Origin: Actinomycetota bacterium
Lineage (GTDB): Bacteria > Actinomycetota > Actinomycetes > Nanopelagicales > Nanopelagicaceae
Length of the DNA: 14,553 nt
NCBI GenBank assembly: GCA_009698295.1
Contig: WLQO01000015.1
Location: forward strand, 1 to 14,553
Reading direction: 5' to 3'
The notes under the pieces were generated by a model that did no database searches, was not told where the DNA came from, and saw only the letters and a program-made list of their open reading frames with translations. Below are positions 7,159 to 14,182 of this stretch, piece by piece. A program made the position numbers and the translations under genes. Numbering within the stretch: the stretch's first letter is position 1; the number at the start of each line of letters is the position of its first letter.

Positions 7159-8666
7159 TGGCGCTTTCATACGATGATGTAATTGCTAAGTACGAACCGG
7201 TTTTGGGACTTGAAGTTCACGTTGAGTTAAATACTGAATCAAAGATGTTCTGTTCATGCAGCACAACTTTCGGGGGAGAGCCAAATACTCAAACTTGTCC
7301 GGTCTGTTTGGCGCTGCCTGGTGCGTTGCCAGTTGTTAATGCCAAGGCGATTGAATCCACTATAAAAATTGGCTTAGCGCTAAATTGCCAGATTGCCCCT
7401 CACAGTCGCTTTGCTCGCAAGAACTATTTCTATCCTGATATGCCGAAGAATTTTCAGATTTCACAATATGACGAACCAATTTGTTTCGATGGTTTTGTCG
7501 ATGTTGAGATCGAAACCGACGAAGGTCCAAAGCAGTTCCGTATCGAAATTGAGCGCGTACATATGGAAGAAGACACTGGCAAGTCGCTGCATGTCGGTGG
7601 CGCAACCGGTCGTATCCACGGTGCTGAATATTCACTCCTTGACTACAACCGCGCTGGCATTCCACTTGTAGAAATAGTTACCAAGATTGTTCCTGGCACC
7701 GGCAAGTACGCTCCAGAAGTTGCCAAGGCATACGTTGCAGAACTACGCGATATTTTGCGCGGCTTAAAGGTCTCAGATGTAAAGATGGAGCAAGGATCTC
7801 TACGTTGCGATGCCAACGTCTCACTTCGTTTAATTGGTTCGGATGTACTTGGTACACGTTCTGAAACTAAAAATGTGAACTCGCTGCGTTCTGTGGAACG
7901 CGCTATTCGCGGTGAAATGATCCGCCATGCGGAATTATTAAATGATGGCAAGAAAGTTAAGCAAGAGACTCGTCACTTCCAAGAAGATACTGGCCTGACA
8001 CGTTCTGGCCGATCAAAGGAACAGGCCGAGGATTACCGATACTTCCCAGAACCAGATTTGGTACCAGTTGCACCTGCTGCTGCTTGGATTGAAGAACTTC
8101 GTGCACAGCAACCAGAACGTCCATCACTACGTCGCAAGCGCCTGAAAGAACAGTGGGCAGTTCCCGACAAAGAGATGGCGGCGATGATCAACGCCGATGC
8201 GCTCGATATTGTGGAAGAGACTGTTTTATTAGGTGCAGATCCAACCAAGGCGCGCACCTGGTGGCTAGGTGAAATTTCTCGTATCGCAAATGAGAAAGAA
8301 CTGGCGCTAACCGAACTTTCAATTACGCCCAAGGATGTTGCTGCAATCGTCGCACTCGTTGCTGCAGGTGAATTAACAGATAAGTTAGCGCGCCAAGTTG
8401 TAGACGGTGTAATCGCTGGGGAGGGAACCCCAAGTGAAGTTGTGGCCAAGCGCGGCATAAAAGTTGTAAACGATGATGGTGCGCTAATGGCAGCGATTGA
8501 AAAAGTTTGTGCAGAACAAGCAGAGACCGCAGATAAAGTGCGCAACGGACATGTTCCTGCAGCCGGCGCGTTAATCGGTGCGGTGATGAAAGAGACAAAG
8601 GGCCAAGCAGATGCTGCTCGCGTGCGAGAGCTTCTACTTGGCCACTTAGGTCAAGCTTCTAATTAA
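7158..8666 (+). CDS. gatB: Asp/Glu-tRNA amidotransferase subunit B (kinase/amidotransferase)
   Basis: GatB binds the misacylated tRNA, activates the aminoacyl side chain with ATP and adds ammonia from GatA. The 502-residue protein opens with YEPVLGLEVHVEL (12-24) and has the zinc cysteines C32, C34, C47 and C50 in FCSCS and CPVC. It carries PDMPKNFQISQYD (93-105), the catalytic-cradle segment VHMEEDTGK (134-142) and the family signature LDYNRAGIPLVEI (161-173). The C-terminal part (about 355-500) is the helical YqeY-like tRNA-binding tail, ending in NGHVPAAGALIGAVMKETKGQAD. The ATG shares one base with the gatA stop; AGGAGG at 7143-7148 with 9-nt spacing is a strong ribosome binding site. It ends 9 nt before the tail of the convergent MFS gene, with no convincing terminator between them. 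Confidence 0.97.
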   Translation: MALSYDDVIAKYEPVLGLEVHVELNTESKMFCSCSTTFGGEPNTQTCPVCLALPGALPVVNAKAIESTIKIGLALNCQIAPHSRFARKNYFYPDMPKNFQISQYDEPICFDGFVDVEIETDEGPKQFRIEIERVHMEEDTGKSLHVGGATGRIHGAEYSLLDYNRAGIPLVEIVTKIVPGTGKYAPEVAKAYVAELRDILRGLKVSDVKMEQGSLRCDANVSLRLIGSDVLGTRSETKNVNSLRSVERAIRGEMIRHAELLNDGKKVKQETRHFQEDTGLTRSGRSKEQAEDYRYFPEPDLVPVAPAAAWIEELRAQQPERPSLRRKRLKEQWAVPDKEMAAMINADALDIVEETVLLGADPTKARTWWLGEISRIANEKELALTELSITPKDVAAIVALVAAGELTDKLARQVVDGVIAGEGTPSEVVAKRGIKVVNDDGALMAAIEKVCAEQAETADKVRNGHVPAAGALIGAVMKETKGQADAARVRELLLGHLGQASN

Positions 8667-8675
8667 AGTAATTAG

Positions 8676-10139
8676 TTAATGAGCCATCACGCCTTCAGTT
8701 TCGACAAGTGACTCTTTCCCAATATTGATAAAGAAGAAGAGCACGATCGCTCCAACAAAGAGCAGCGCAGCGCTGAACTTAAATGCCACAGTGAATCCGT
8801 GAGTCATAGCAAAAGGCTGAACCATCTTGCCGAGTTCAGCATGTGCTGCGACATAGGTTGTTGTCGCAGTAGCGGCAACTGTATTTAGCAGAGCTGTTCC
8901 AAGTGAGCCACCGATCTGCTGTGAAGTGTTAACCATCGCACTAGCAACTCCTGTGTCATGAGTTGAAACTCCGTGCAGTGATGTCGAAGTAAGTGGGATA
9001 AAGACGAGAGCCATTCCGCTAGACATGATTAACAGAGATGGCAGAACATGCGTTGTGTAAGAAGTTTCTGGGGTAATTCGCGTCATCATAAGCAAGCCAA
9101 TTCCAGCGAATATCAGGCCCGGAACCATAAGTGGCTTTGGTCCAATACGCGGTAAAAGTTGCGATGCGATTCCCGCAAAGACGATGATGCCTGCAGTAAA
9201 TGGCAAGAATGCAAAACCAGATCGAAGTGGGGAGTATCCAAGAATTACTTGAAGATAGAGTCCAAGGAATAAGAACATCGAGAACAATCCCGCACCCACA
9301 ACAAGTGAGCCAAGGTATGAGCCGCCACGGTTGCGCTCTGTAACAACGCGAAGTGGCATCAATGGATTGGCAACCTTCATCTCAATTACTACAAAGACGA
9401 CAAGAAGAACGACTGCGGCAACTAAGAATGAGATTGTCGTTGAAGAAGACCAGCCCTTTGTAGCGGCTTCGTTAAATCCATAGGTTAGGGAGAAGAGTCC
9501 GGCGGTTGCAGTAATAACGCCAGGAATGTCGTAAGTGTTATTTCCTTCAGCCTTTGACTCGTGCACAAATTTGATTGCCAAGAATGCGGCGATCATTGCG
9601 ATTGGCGTATTCACGCCAAGGCACCAACGCCACGAGAAGAACTCGGTGAGTGTTCCGCCAAGGATCAAGCCAATTGCGGCACCGCCACCTGAGATTGCAC
9701 CGATAACGCCAAAGGCTTTTGCGCGCTCAGCTGGAACTGTAAATGTGACAGAGATGATTGCAAGTGCAGCAGGTGCAAGGAGAGCTCCAAATACTCCTTG
9801 CAGTGCGCGAGATGCAAATAACAATCCTTGAGTTGATGCAATTCCGCCGAGCGCTGAAGCAGCAGCAAAACCGATCAATCCGATCAAGAAGATTTTCTTA
9901 CGTCCCATGTAATCGCCGATGCGACCACCGAGCAGAAGTAGTGAACCAAATGCCAAGGTGTAGGCAGTGATAACCCATTGCTGATTAGCATCGCTGATTC
10001 CAAGATCAATCTTTGCGCTCGGAATAGCGATATTCATAATTGAACTATCGAGCACGATCATCAACTGAGATATGGCAACAACAAATAGCGTTCGCCATCT
10101 AGTTGGATCCAGACCTTCGACTACAGGCGTTTTTGACAC
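8676..10139 (-). CDS. MFS transporter, DHA2 (14-helix, EmrB/QacA-type) family
   Basis: A predicted inner-membrane proton-coupled exporter of 487 residues with about 14 hydrophobic helices. Family marks are LDSSIMNIAIP (30-40) in helix 1, motif A GGRIGDYMGRKK (71-82) after helix 2, R111-containing SRALQG, and the antiporter motif C region GAISGGGAAIGLILGG (147-162), which points to export by antiport. DHA2 proteins export drugs, dyes or metabolites; the substrate cannot be assigned, and the location next to ilvD is no proof of a role with branched-chain amino acids. The GTG start is supported by AGGAG at 10146-10150 with 6-nt spacing. It is transcribed away from ilvD and towards gatB. No TetR- or MarR-type regulator, often found beside such pumps, is present in the window. 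Confidence 0.9.
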   Translation of the reverse strand: MSKTPVVEGLDPTRWRTLFVVAISQLMIVLDSSIMNIAIPSAKIDLGISDANQQWVITAYTLAFGSLLLLGGRIGDYMGRKKIFLIGLIGFAAASALGGIASTQGLLFASRALQGVFGALLAPAALAIISVTFTVPAERAKAFGVIGAISGGGAAIGLILGGTLTEFFSWRWCLGVNTPIAMIAAFLAIKFVHESKAEGNNTYDIPGVITATAGLFSLTYGFNEAATKGWSSSTTISFLVAAVVLLVVFVVIEMKVANPLMPLRVVTERNRGGSYLGSLVVGAGLFSMFLFLGLYLQVILGYSPLRSGFAFLPFTAGIIVFAGIASQLLPRIGPKPLMVPGLIFAGIGLLMMTRITPETSYTTHVLPSLLIMSSGMALVFIPLTSTSLHGVSTHDTGVASAMVNTSQQIGGSLGTALLNTVAATATTTYVAAHAELGKMVQPFAMTHGFTVAFKFSAALLFVGAIVLFFFINIGKESLVETEGVMAH

Positions 10140-10145
10140 AAGGTT

Positions 10146-10150
10146 CTCCT
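10146..10150 (-). promoter_or_regulatory. Ribosome binding site fixing the GTG start of the MFS gene
   Basis: On the - strand AGGAG stands 6 nt before GTG 10139. No in-frame ATG lies close by, and the protein from this GTG has the normal DHA2 N-terminus. Unlike ilvD across the same gap, this gene therefore has a translated leader. Confidence 0.75.
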
Positions 10151-10193
10151 CTAAAAGGTAAGTTTTTGGTTATTAATTGGAGCGAATGAGCAG

Positions 10194-10206
10194 AGTCTAT
10201 TAGACT
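10194..10206. promoter_or_regulatory. 13-bp perfect palindrome carrying the ilvD -10 box and a mirror -10 for the MFS gene
   Basis: AGTCTATTAGACT has two 6-bp arms around one central base. Its right arm TAGACT (10201-10206) lies 7 nt before the ilvD ATG at 10214, the spacing of a leaderless start. TTGGAG at 10177-10182 could be a weak -35 with an 18-bp spacer. The left arm read on the - strand is also TAGACT and could serve the divergent MFS gene with a leader of roughly 45-50 nt. It could instead, or also, be an operator for an unseen regulator. Confidence 0.5.
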
Positions 10207-10213
10207 TCACGCT

Positions 10214-11887
10214 ATGTCGCAGATGAAACCTCGTTCTGGTCTAGTAACCGATGGTTTAGAACGCGCCCCTGCCCGCGGAATGTTGCGCGCTGTCGGCATG
10301 ACAGATGATGACTGGGTAAAACCACAAATTGGTATTGCATCTTCCTGGAATGAAATCACCCCGTGCAATCTCTCACTTGATCGCTTAGCTAAAGCGTCGA
10401 AACAAGGCGTCATCGATGCTGGTGGATTCCCGATGCAATTTGGCACCATCTCAGTATCCGATGGTATTTCAATGGGACATGAAGGTATGCATTACTCGCT
10501 TGTCTCGCGTGAAGTCATCGCTGATTCAGTCGAAACTGTTATGCAAGCAGAACGTTTAGATGGAATGGTTACCTTTGCCGGTTGTGACAAATCACTTCCC
10601 GGAATGATGATGGCCGCTGCGCGCATCGATGTCGCTTCAGTCTTTGTTTACGCCGGTTCAACACTTCCCGGACAAGTAGACGGCAAAGATGTCACGATTA
10701 TCGATGCCTTCGAAGCAGTTGGTGCATGCGCTCGTGGGCTAATTACTCAAGAGCGCGTGGATCAAATCGAACGCGCGATTTGTCCTGGAGAAGGCGCATG
10801 TGGCGGTATGTACACCGCAAACACGATGGCCAGTATCGCCGAAGCAATTGGGTTATCGCTTCCAGGATCTGCCGCTCCACCCGCAGTAGATCGTCGTCGC
10901 GATAAGTATGCAATCGAATCTGGCGCAGCAGTCGTTGAACTTATTCGAAAAGGAATAACCACTCGCGATATTTTGACAAAGAAGGCATTTGAAAATGCAA
11001 TAACTATTTTGATGGCACTTGGTGGCTCTACCAACGCAGTACTGCACCTATTAGCGATTGCGCATGAAGCTGAAGTAGATCTAAGCATGGAAGATTTCCA
11101 CCGTATCGGCTCAAAGGTGCCGCTACTTGGAGATCTAAAGCCATTTGGTAAATATGTCATGACTGACATTGATCGAGTTGGTGGAATTCCTGTTGTTCTT
11201 AGAATTTTGCTTGATGCAGGTTACTTACATGGCGATTGCCTAACAGTCACTGGTAAAACAATGGCTGAAAATTTAGCGGATATTAATCCACCGCTTGCAG
11301 ATGGCAGCGTTCTATTCCCAGTAGATAAGCCGATGTCAACGGATGTCGGAATCACTATCTTGGGTGGAACCCTTGCCTCCGATGGCGCAGTTTGTAAGAC
11401 TGCCGGAATTGGAATTGAAACATTTGAAGGACCGGCACGTGTTTTCGAACGCGAACAATCGGCGATGCAAGCACTGGAAAATGGAACGATCCAAGCCGGT
11501 GATGTTGTCGTAATTCGTTATGAAGGTCCCAAAGGTGGACCAGGAATGCGCGAGATGTTGATGATCACCGGCGCGATCAAAGGTGCAGGACTTGGTAAAT
11601 CAACTCTGTTATTAACTGATGGAAGATTCTCCGGTGGTTCAACTGGACTCTGCGTGGGACACGTTGCACCCGAAGCGGTCGATGGCGGCCCAATTGCATT
11701 TATAAAAGATGGCGATCGTGTTCGCATTGATATCAAGGCTCGTACCTTGGATCTCTTGGTTGATCCAGCTGAACTAGAAGCCCGTAAGGTCGGCTGGAAA
11801 CCACTTCCACATAAATTCACACGTGGCGTTTTGGCTAAGTATTCAAAGACCGTTGGCTCTGCCTCAAAGGGCGCGGTCTGCGGCTAG
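10214..11887 (+). CDS. ilvD: Dihydroxy-acid dehydratase
   Basis: IlvD dehydrates 2,3-dihydroxy-isovalerate and 2,3-dihydroxy-3-methylvalerate to the keto acids that become valine/leucine and isoleucine. The 557-residue protein is full length for the short IlvD form. It has three cysteines placed to bind an Fe-S cluster: C51 in NEITPCN, C124 in AGCDKSLPGMMMA and C196 in GEGACGGMYTANTM. The metal-binding VSDGISMGHEGM (81-92) and the second family signature TDGRFSGGSTGLCVGHVAPEA (468-488, with S473 as probable catalytic base) are also present. ATG 10214 has no Shine-Dalgarno and lies 7 nt after TAGACT, so a leaderless mRNA is likely; a second in-frame ATG follows at 10223. It sits directly upstream of the ilvBNC leader and makes a pathway cluster with it, but probably with a separate promoter. 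Confidence 0.96.
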   Translation: MSQMKPRSGLVTDGLERAPARGMLRAVGMTDDDWVKPQIGIASSWNEITPCNLSLDRLAKASKQGVIDAGGFPMQFGTISVSDGISMGHEGMHYSLVSREVIADSVETVMQAERLDGMVTFAGCDKSLPGMMMAAARIDVASVFVYAGSTLPGQVDGKDVTIIDAFEAVGACARGLITQERVDQIERAICPGEGACGGMYTANTMASIAEAIGLSLPGSAAPPAVDRRRDKYAIESGAAVVELIRKGITTRDILTKKAFENAITILMALGGSTNAVLHLLAIAHEAEVDLSMEDFHRIGSKVPLLGDLKPFGKYVMTDIDRVGGIPVVLRILLDAGYLHGDCLTVTGKTMAENLADINPPLADGSVLFPVDKPMSTDVGITILGGTLASDGAVCKTAGIGIETFEGPARVFEREQSAMQALENGTIQAGDVVVIRYEGPKGGPGMREMLMITGAIKGAGLGKSTLLLTDGRFSGGSTGLCVGHVAPEAVDGGPIAFIKDGDRVRIDIKARTLDLLVDPAELEARKVGWKPLPHKFTRGVLAKYSKTVGSASKGAVCG

Positions 11888-11895
11888 TTTCACAA

Positions 11896-11915
11896 TTTGA
11901 GACTTACATCTCAAA
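11896..11915. promoter_or_regulatory. 7-bp inverted repeat between ilvD and the ilvBNC promoter
   Basis: TTTGAGA (11896-11902) and TCTCAAA (11909-11915) are perfect inverted copies with a 6-nt spacer (CTTACA). They begin 8 bases after the ilvD stop and end 2 bp before a TTGACT -35 box. There is no T run after them, so intrinsic termination of ilvD is unlikely. The position would suit an operator or activator site for ilvBNC, or an RNA 3' end stabiliser for ilvD. Function unknown. Confidence 0.4.
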
Positions 11916-11917
11916 CC

Positions 11918-11947
11918 TTGACTCATATGCCTTCGGCGTTGGAGAAT
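11918..11947 (+). promoter_or_regulatory. Putative ilvBNC promoter
   Basis: TTGACT at 11918-11923 matches the -35 consensus at five of six positions. After an 18-bp spacer, GAGAAT at 11942-11947 matches the -10 consensus at four positions, including the key A at position 2 and the final T. Six bases follow and then the leader-peptide ATG at 11954, so transcription should start at or next to that A. This is the best two-box promoter in the window. Confidence 0.6.
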
Positions 11948-11953
11948 AAGCCC

Positions 11954-12013
11954 ATGCAAAAGAAGCTCGCGCTAGTCTCGTCATCGTCTGTAATTGTGGT
12001 GGTGATTCGATAG
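11954..12013 (+). CDS. ilvBNC leader peptide (attenuation), 19 aa
   Basis: The small ORF encodes MQKKLALVSSSSVIVVVIR and ends with TAG at 12011-12013. Nine of 19 residues are the pathway end products or relatives: five Val, two Ile and two Leu. They include the run V-I-V-V-V-I just before the final Arg. A strong hairpin starts at the last base of the stop codon and a T-rich terminator follows, the usual order for a ribosome-sensing attenuator. There is no ribosome binding site; the ATG lies 6 nt after a -10-like box, so it is probably the 5' end of the mRNA. A leader peptide without a ribosome binding site has been described, as I recall, for Corynebacterium glutamicum ilvBNC. Shortage of charged Val- or Ile-tRNA should stall the ribosome in this run. 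The peptide itself probably has no function. Confidence 0.85.
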   Translation: MQKKLALVSSSSVIVVVIR

Positions 12014-12037
12014 CGCGTGCCTTTTTAAAGCACGCGC
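12013..12037 (+). promoter_or_regulatory. GC-rich leader hairpin of the ilv attenuator
   Basis: GCGCGTGC (12013-12020) pairs perfectly with GCACGCGC (12030-12037) around a 9-nt loop (CTTTTTAAA). The 5' arm begins in the leader stop codon, so a ribosome finishing the leader peptide would cover it. The same 5' arm can pair instead with 11965-11974 inside the leader ORF: GCTCGCGCTA with TAGCGCGTGC (12011-12020), with one T-T mismatch. These are candidate alternative folds. The 3' arm shares only base 12037 with the terminator stem, so how it would oppose termination is not clear from pairing alone. Confidence 0.7.
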
Positions 12038-12061
12038 CCTCAGATACCTGAGGGTTTTTTT
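12037..12061 (+). terminator. Attenuator terminator of ilvBNC
   Basis: CCCTCAG (12037-12043) pairs perfectly with CTGAGGG (12048-12054) around the loop ATAC, followed at once by seven T (12055-12061). This is a textbook intrinsic terminator 52 bases before the ilvB ATG. Being inside the leader rather than after a gene, and following a Val/Ile-rich mini-ORF, it most likely stops transcription when branched-chain amino acids are plentiful. Confidence 0.88.
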
Positions 12062-12113
12062 ATTTACCAAATAAATTCACTAAAGCGAAAGTAAAACGGA
12101 AAGGAGTAAGAAG

Positions 12114-13874
12114 ATGGCACACGTACCTACTGCCAACGGCACCGCAATGACTGGAGCTACTTCATTGGTCAAAAGCCTTGAAGCATCTGGCGTTGATGTG
12201 ATGTTCGGAATTCCTGGTGGCGCGATTCTTCCTGCTTACGATCCGATTTACGACTCAACGATTCGCCATATCTTGGTCCGCCACGAACAAGGCGCAGGGC
12301 ATGCGGCGACTGGCTATGCACAAGTCACCGGTCGTGCGGGAGTTTGTATTGCAACATCTGGACCTGGCGCAACTAACTTAGTTACGCCATTGATGGATGC
12401 GGCAATGGATTCAGTTCCACTGGTTGCGATAACCGGCCAAGTTCCATCGGCTGCAATAGGTACAGATGCTTTTCAAGAAGCAGATATCCGTGGCATCACA
12501 ATGCCCTTCACCAAACATAATTTTCTTGTTACCAACCCTGACGAAATCCCACGCGTAGTCGCCGAAGCGTTTTATCTCGCAACTTCCGGGCGACCTGGGC
12601 CAGTGCTTGTGGATGTTGCCAAGGATGCTCTTCAGAAGCAGACAACTTTCAACTGGCCAACTTCTATAAATCTGGCAGGTTACAAACCACAGATTCAACC
12701 TAACCAAAGTGCGATCAACGACGCCGCGGCGCTAATCGCGCAATCTGCAAAACCAATCTTCTATGTTGGCGGGGGAGTTATCAAAGCCAACGCAGCGCGT
12801 GAATTACTTGAACTTGCTCAACTACTTGGCGCACCTGTTGTAACAACGCTGATGGCACGTGGTGCATTCCCTGATTCACATCCTTTGCACCTTGGCATGC
12901 CAGGCATGCACGGCACTGTTGCTGCAGTTACTGGGCTACAAAAGGCAGATCTTCTTATTACTTTAGGCGCGCGCTTTGATGATCGTGTCACTGGCAAACT
13001 TTCTACATTTGCTCAAAATGCCAAGGTAATTCATGCAGATATAGACCCTGCTGAAATTGGCAAGAATCGTTATGCCGACGTTGCAGTAATAGGCGATGTT
13101 CGCGAAACAATTAAAGCTTTGATTCCTGCACTGACAGCTACTCTTGCAAAGGGTCGTGCTGACATTTCACCTTGGCTGGCCAGCATGAATAAGTTAAAGG
13201 CAACTTATCCATTGGGCTATGACACACCTGCCGATGGTGCGTTATCGCCACAATATGTAATCGAACGCCTTGGCAAAATTTGTGGCCCAGACACAATTTT
13301 CACCGCAGGTGTTGGCCAACATCAAATGTGGGCATCACAATTTATTGGCTATGAAAAGCCACGCACTTGGCTCAATTCAGGCGGCGCCGGCACTATGGGT
13401 TATGCAGTACCTGCAGCTATGGGTGCAAAAGTTGGCGCACCAGATTCAACTGTTTGGGCAATTGATGGCGATGGATGTTTCCAAATGACCAATCAAGAGC
13501 TCGTTACTTGTGCGCTAAATAATATTCCGATCAAAGTTGCAATTATCAATAACGAAAGTTTAGGAATGGTCCGTCAATGGCAGACCTTGTTCTATGACAG
13601 TCGTTATTCAAATACCAGCCTGGAATCAAAGCGCGTTCCAAACTTTCCGTTGCTTGCTGAAGCGATGGGTTGCGTTGGACTTTCTTGCGATAACCCAGCA
13701 GATGTTGATGCAACTATTGAAAAAGCTATGTCGATCAATGACCAACCAGTTGTTGTCGACTTCCGTGTTCATCGCGATGCGATGGTCTGGCCGATGGTTG
13801 CTGCCGGAACATCTAATGATGAAATCATGATCGCCCGCGCTACCGCGCCTGACTGGGATTCACAGGAGCTCTAA
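12114..13874 (+). CDS. ilvB: Acetolactate synthase (acetohydroxyacid synthase), catalytic large subunit
   Basis: IlvB joins pyruvate with pyruvate or 2-oxobutyrate, the first common step of valine, leucine and isoleucine synthesis, using thiamine diphosphate, Mg and FAD. The 586-residue protein has the three-domain ThDP-enzyme layout. The N-terminal part carries activating E58 in RHEQGAGHAATGYA and the family segment GTDAFQEADI (116-125). The middle FAD domain includes GARFDDRVTGK (285-295). The C-terminal ThDP/Mg motif runs from G452-D-G454 to N479-N480. GMVRQWQ with W489 marks it as a biosynthetic AHAS rather than a catabolic acetolactate synthase. ATG 12114 follows AGGAG (12102-12106) at 7-nt spacing, in a purine-rich stretch after the attenuator. 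The stop shares one base with the ilvN start. Expression is expected to follow the upstream Val/Ile-sensing leader. Confidence 0.97.
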   Translation: MAHVPTANGTAMTGATSLVKSLEASGVDVMFGIPGGAILPAYDPIYDSTIRHILVRHEQGAGHAATGYAQVTGRAGVCIATSGPGATNLVTPLMDAAMDSVPLVAITGQVPSAAIGTDAFQEADIRGITMPFTKHNFLVTNPDEIPRVVAEAFYLATSGRPGPVLVDVAKDALQKQTTFNWPTSINLAGYKPQIQPNQSAINDAAALIAQSAKPIFYVGGGVIKANAARELLELAQLLGAPVVTTLMARGAFPDSHPLHLGMPGMHGTVAAVTGLQKADLLITLGARFDDRVTGKLSTFAQNAKVIHADIDPAEIGKNRYADVAVIGDVRETIKALIPALTATLAKGRADISPWLASMNKLKATYPLGYDTPADGALSPQYVIERLGKICGPDTIFTAGVGQHQMWASQFIGYEKPRTWLNSGGAGTMGYAVPAAMGAKVGAPDSTVWAIDGDGCFQMTNQELVTCALNNIPIKVAIINNESLGMVRQWQTLFYDSRYSNTSLESKRVPNFPLLAEAMGCVGLSCDNPADVDATIEKAMSINDQPVVVDFRVHRDAMVWPMVAAGTSNDEIMIARATAPDWDSQEL

Positions 13875-14161
13875 TGGCCATTCATAAGCTAGAAGTACTC
13901 GTTGAAAACGAACCAGGAGTTCTTGCCCGTGTTGCTGGCCTATTCGCCCGCCGCACGTACAACATTGATTCGCTAGTTGTCGGTCCTACCGAAAACTCTA
14001 AGATTTCCAAGATGATTATCGAAGTAAGCGTCGAAGGACACTCACTTGAGCAAGTCATCGCCCAGTTAGATAAGTTAATAAATGTGATCCGCATCGAAGA
14101 AATACTCGAAGGTGCGATCAGTAATGCCAAGCACGACACCCAACCCGATTACCAGAACTAA
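13874..14161 (+). CDS. ilvN: Acetolactate synthase small (regulatory) subunit, short ACT-only form
   Basis: IlvN binds the catalytic subunit, raises its activity and mediates feedback inhibition by valine. The protein has only 95 residues: one ACT domain (about 4-75) with HKLEVLVENEPGVLARVAGLFARRTYNIDSL, in which the ENEPGVL and N-I-D-S-L parts form the expected effector-site loop, followed by a short polar tail. Actinobacterial IlvN proteins that I know (for example from Mycobacterium and Corynebacterium) are about 170 residues with a second C-terminal domain. That domain is absent here, and the ilvC ribosome binding site begins within 25 bases of the stop. Enterobacterial IlvN and IlvM are similarly short and work, so this is likely functional. 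I see no remnant of the missing domain in other frames. The ATG overlaps the ilvB stop by one base (TAATG), so the subunits are probably coupled. Confidence 0.95.
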   Translation: MAIHKLEVLVENEPGVLARVAGLFARRTYNIDSLVVGPTENSKISKMIIEVSVEGHSLEQVIAQLDKLINVIRIEEILEGAISNAKHDTQPDYQN

Positions 14162-14177
14162 CTCGAAACTAACTCGA
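14156..14177 (+). repeat. 11-bp tandem duplication at the ilvN stop
   Basis: AACTAACTCGA occurs twice in a row (14156-14166, 14167-14177), followed by a partial third AAACTAA. The first copy contains the ilvN TAA, and the second repeats an out-of-frame TAA. It lies just before the ilvC ribosome binding site and probably arose by slippage. No function is evident. Confidence 0.8.
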
Positions 14178-14182
14178 AAACT

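Noticed and set aside
8033..8545. A 170-codon open frame on the - strand inside gatB.
   Set aside because: It is fully contained in an intact, highly conserved gene. Its Ser/Ala/Thr-rich translation has no family features, which is typical of an antisense frame in this base composition.
8659..8675. AT-rich inverted repeat CTAATTA / TAATTAG between gatB and the MFS gene, considered as a two-way terminator.
   Set aside because: The stem is all A/T apart from one G-C pair, the loop is 3 nt and no T run follows. It also includes the gatB stop, so it may be chance.
10762..11169. A 135-codon open frame on the - strand inside ilvD.
   Set aside because: It is antisense to conserved ilvD motifs, with no ribosome binding site or recognisable domain.
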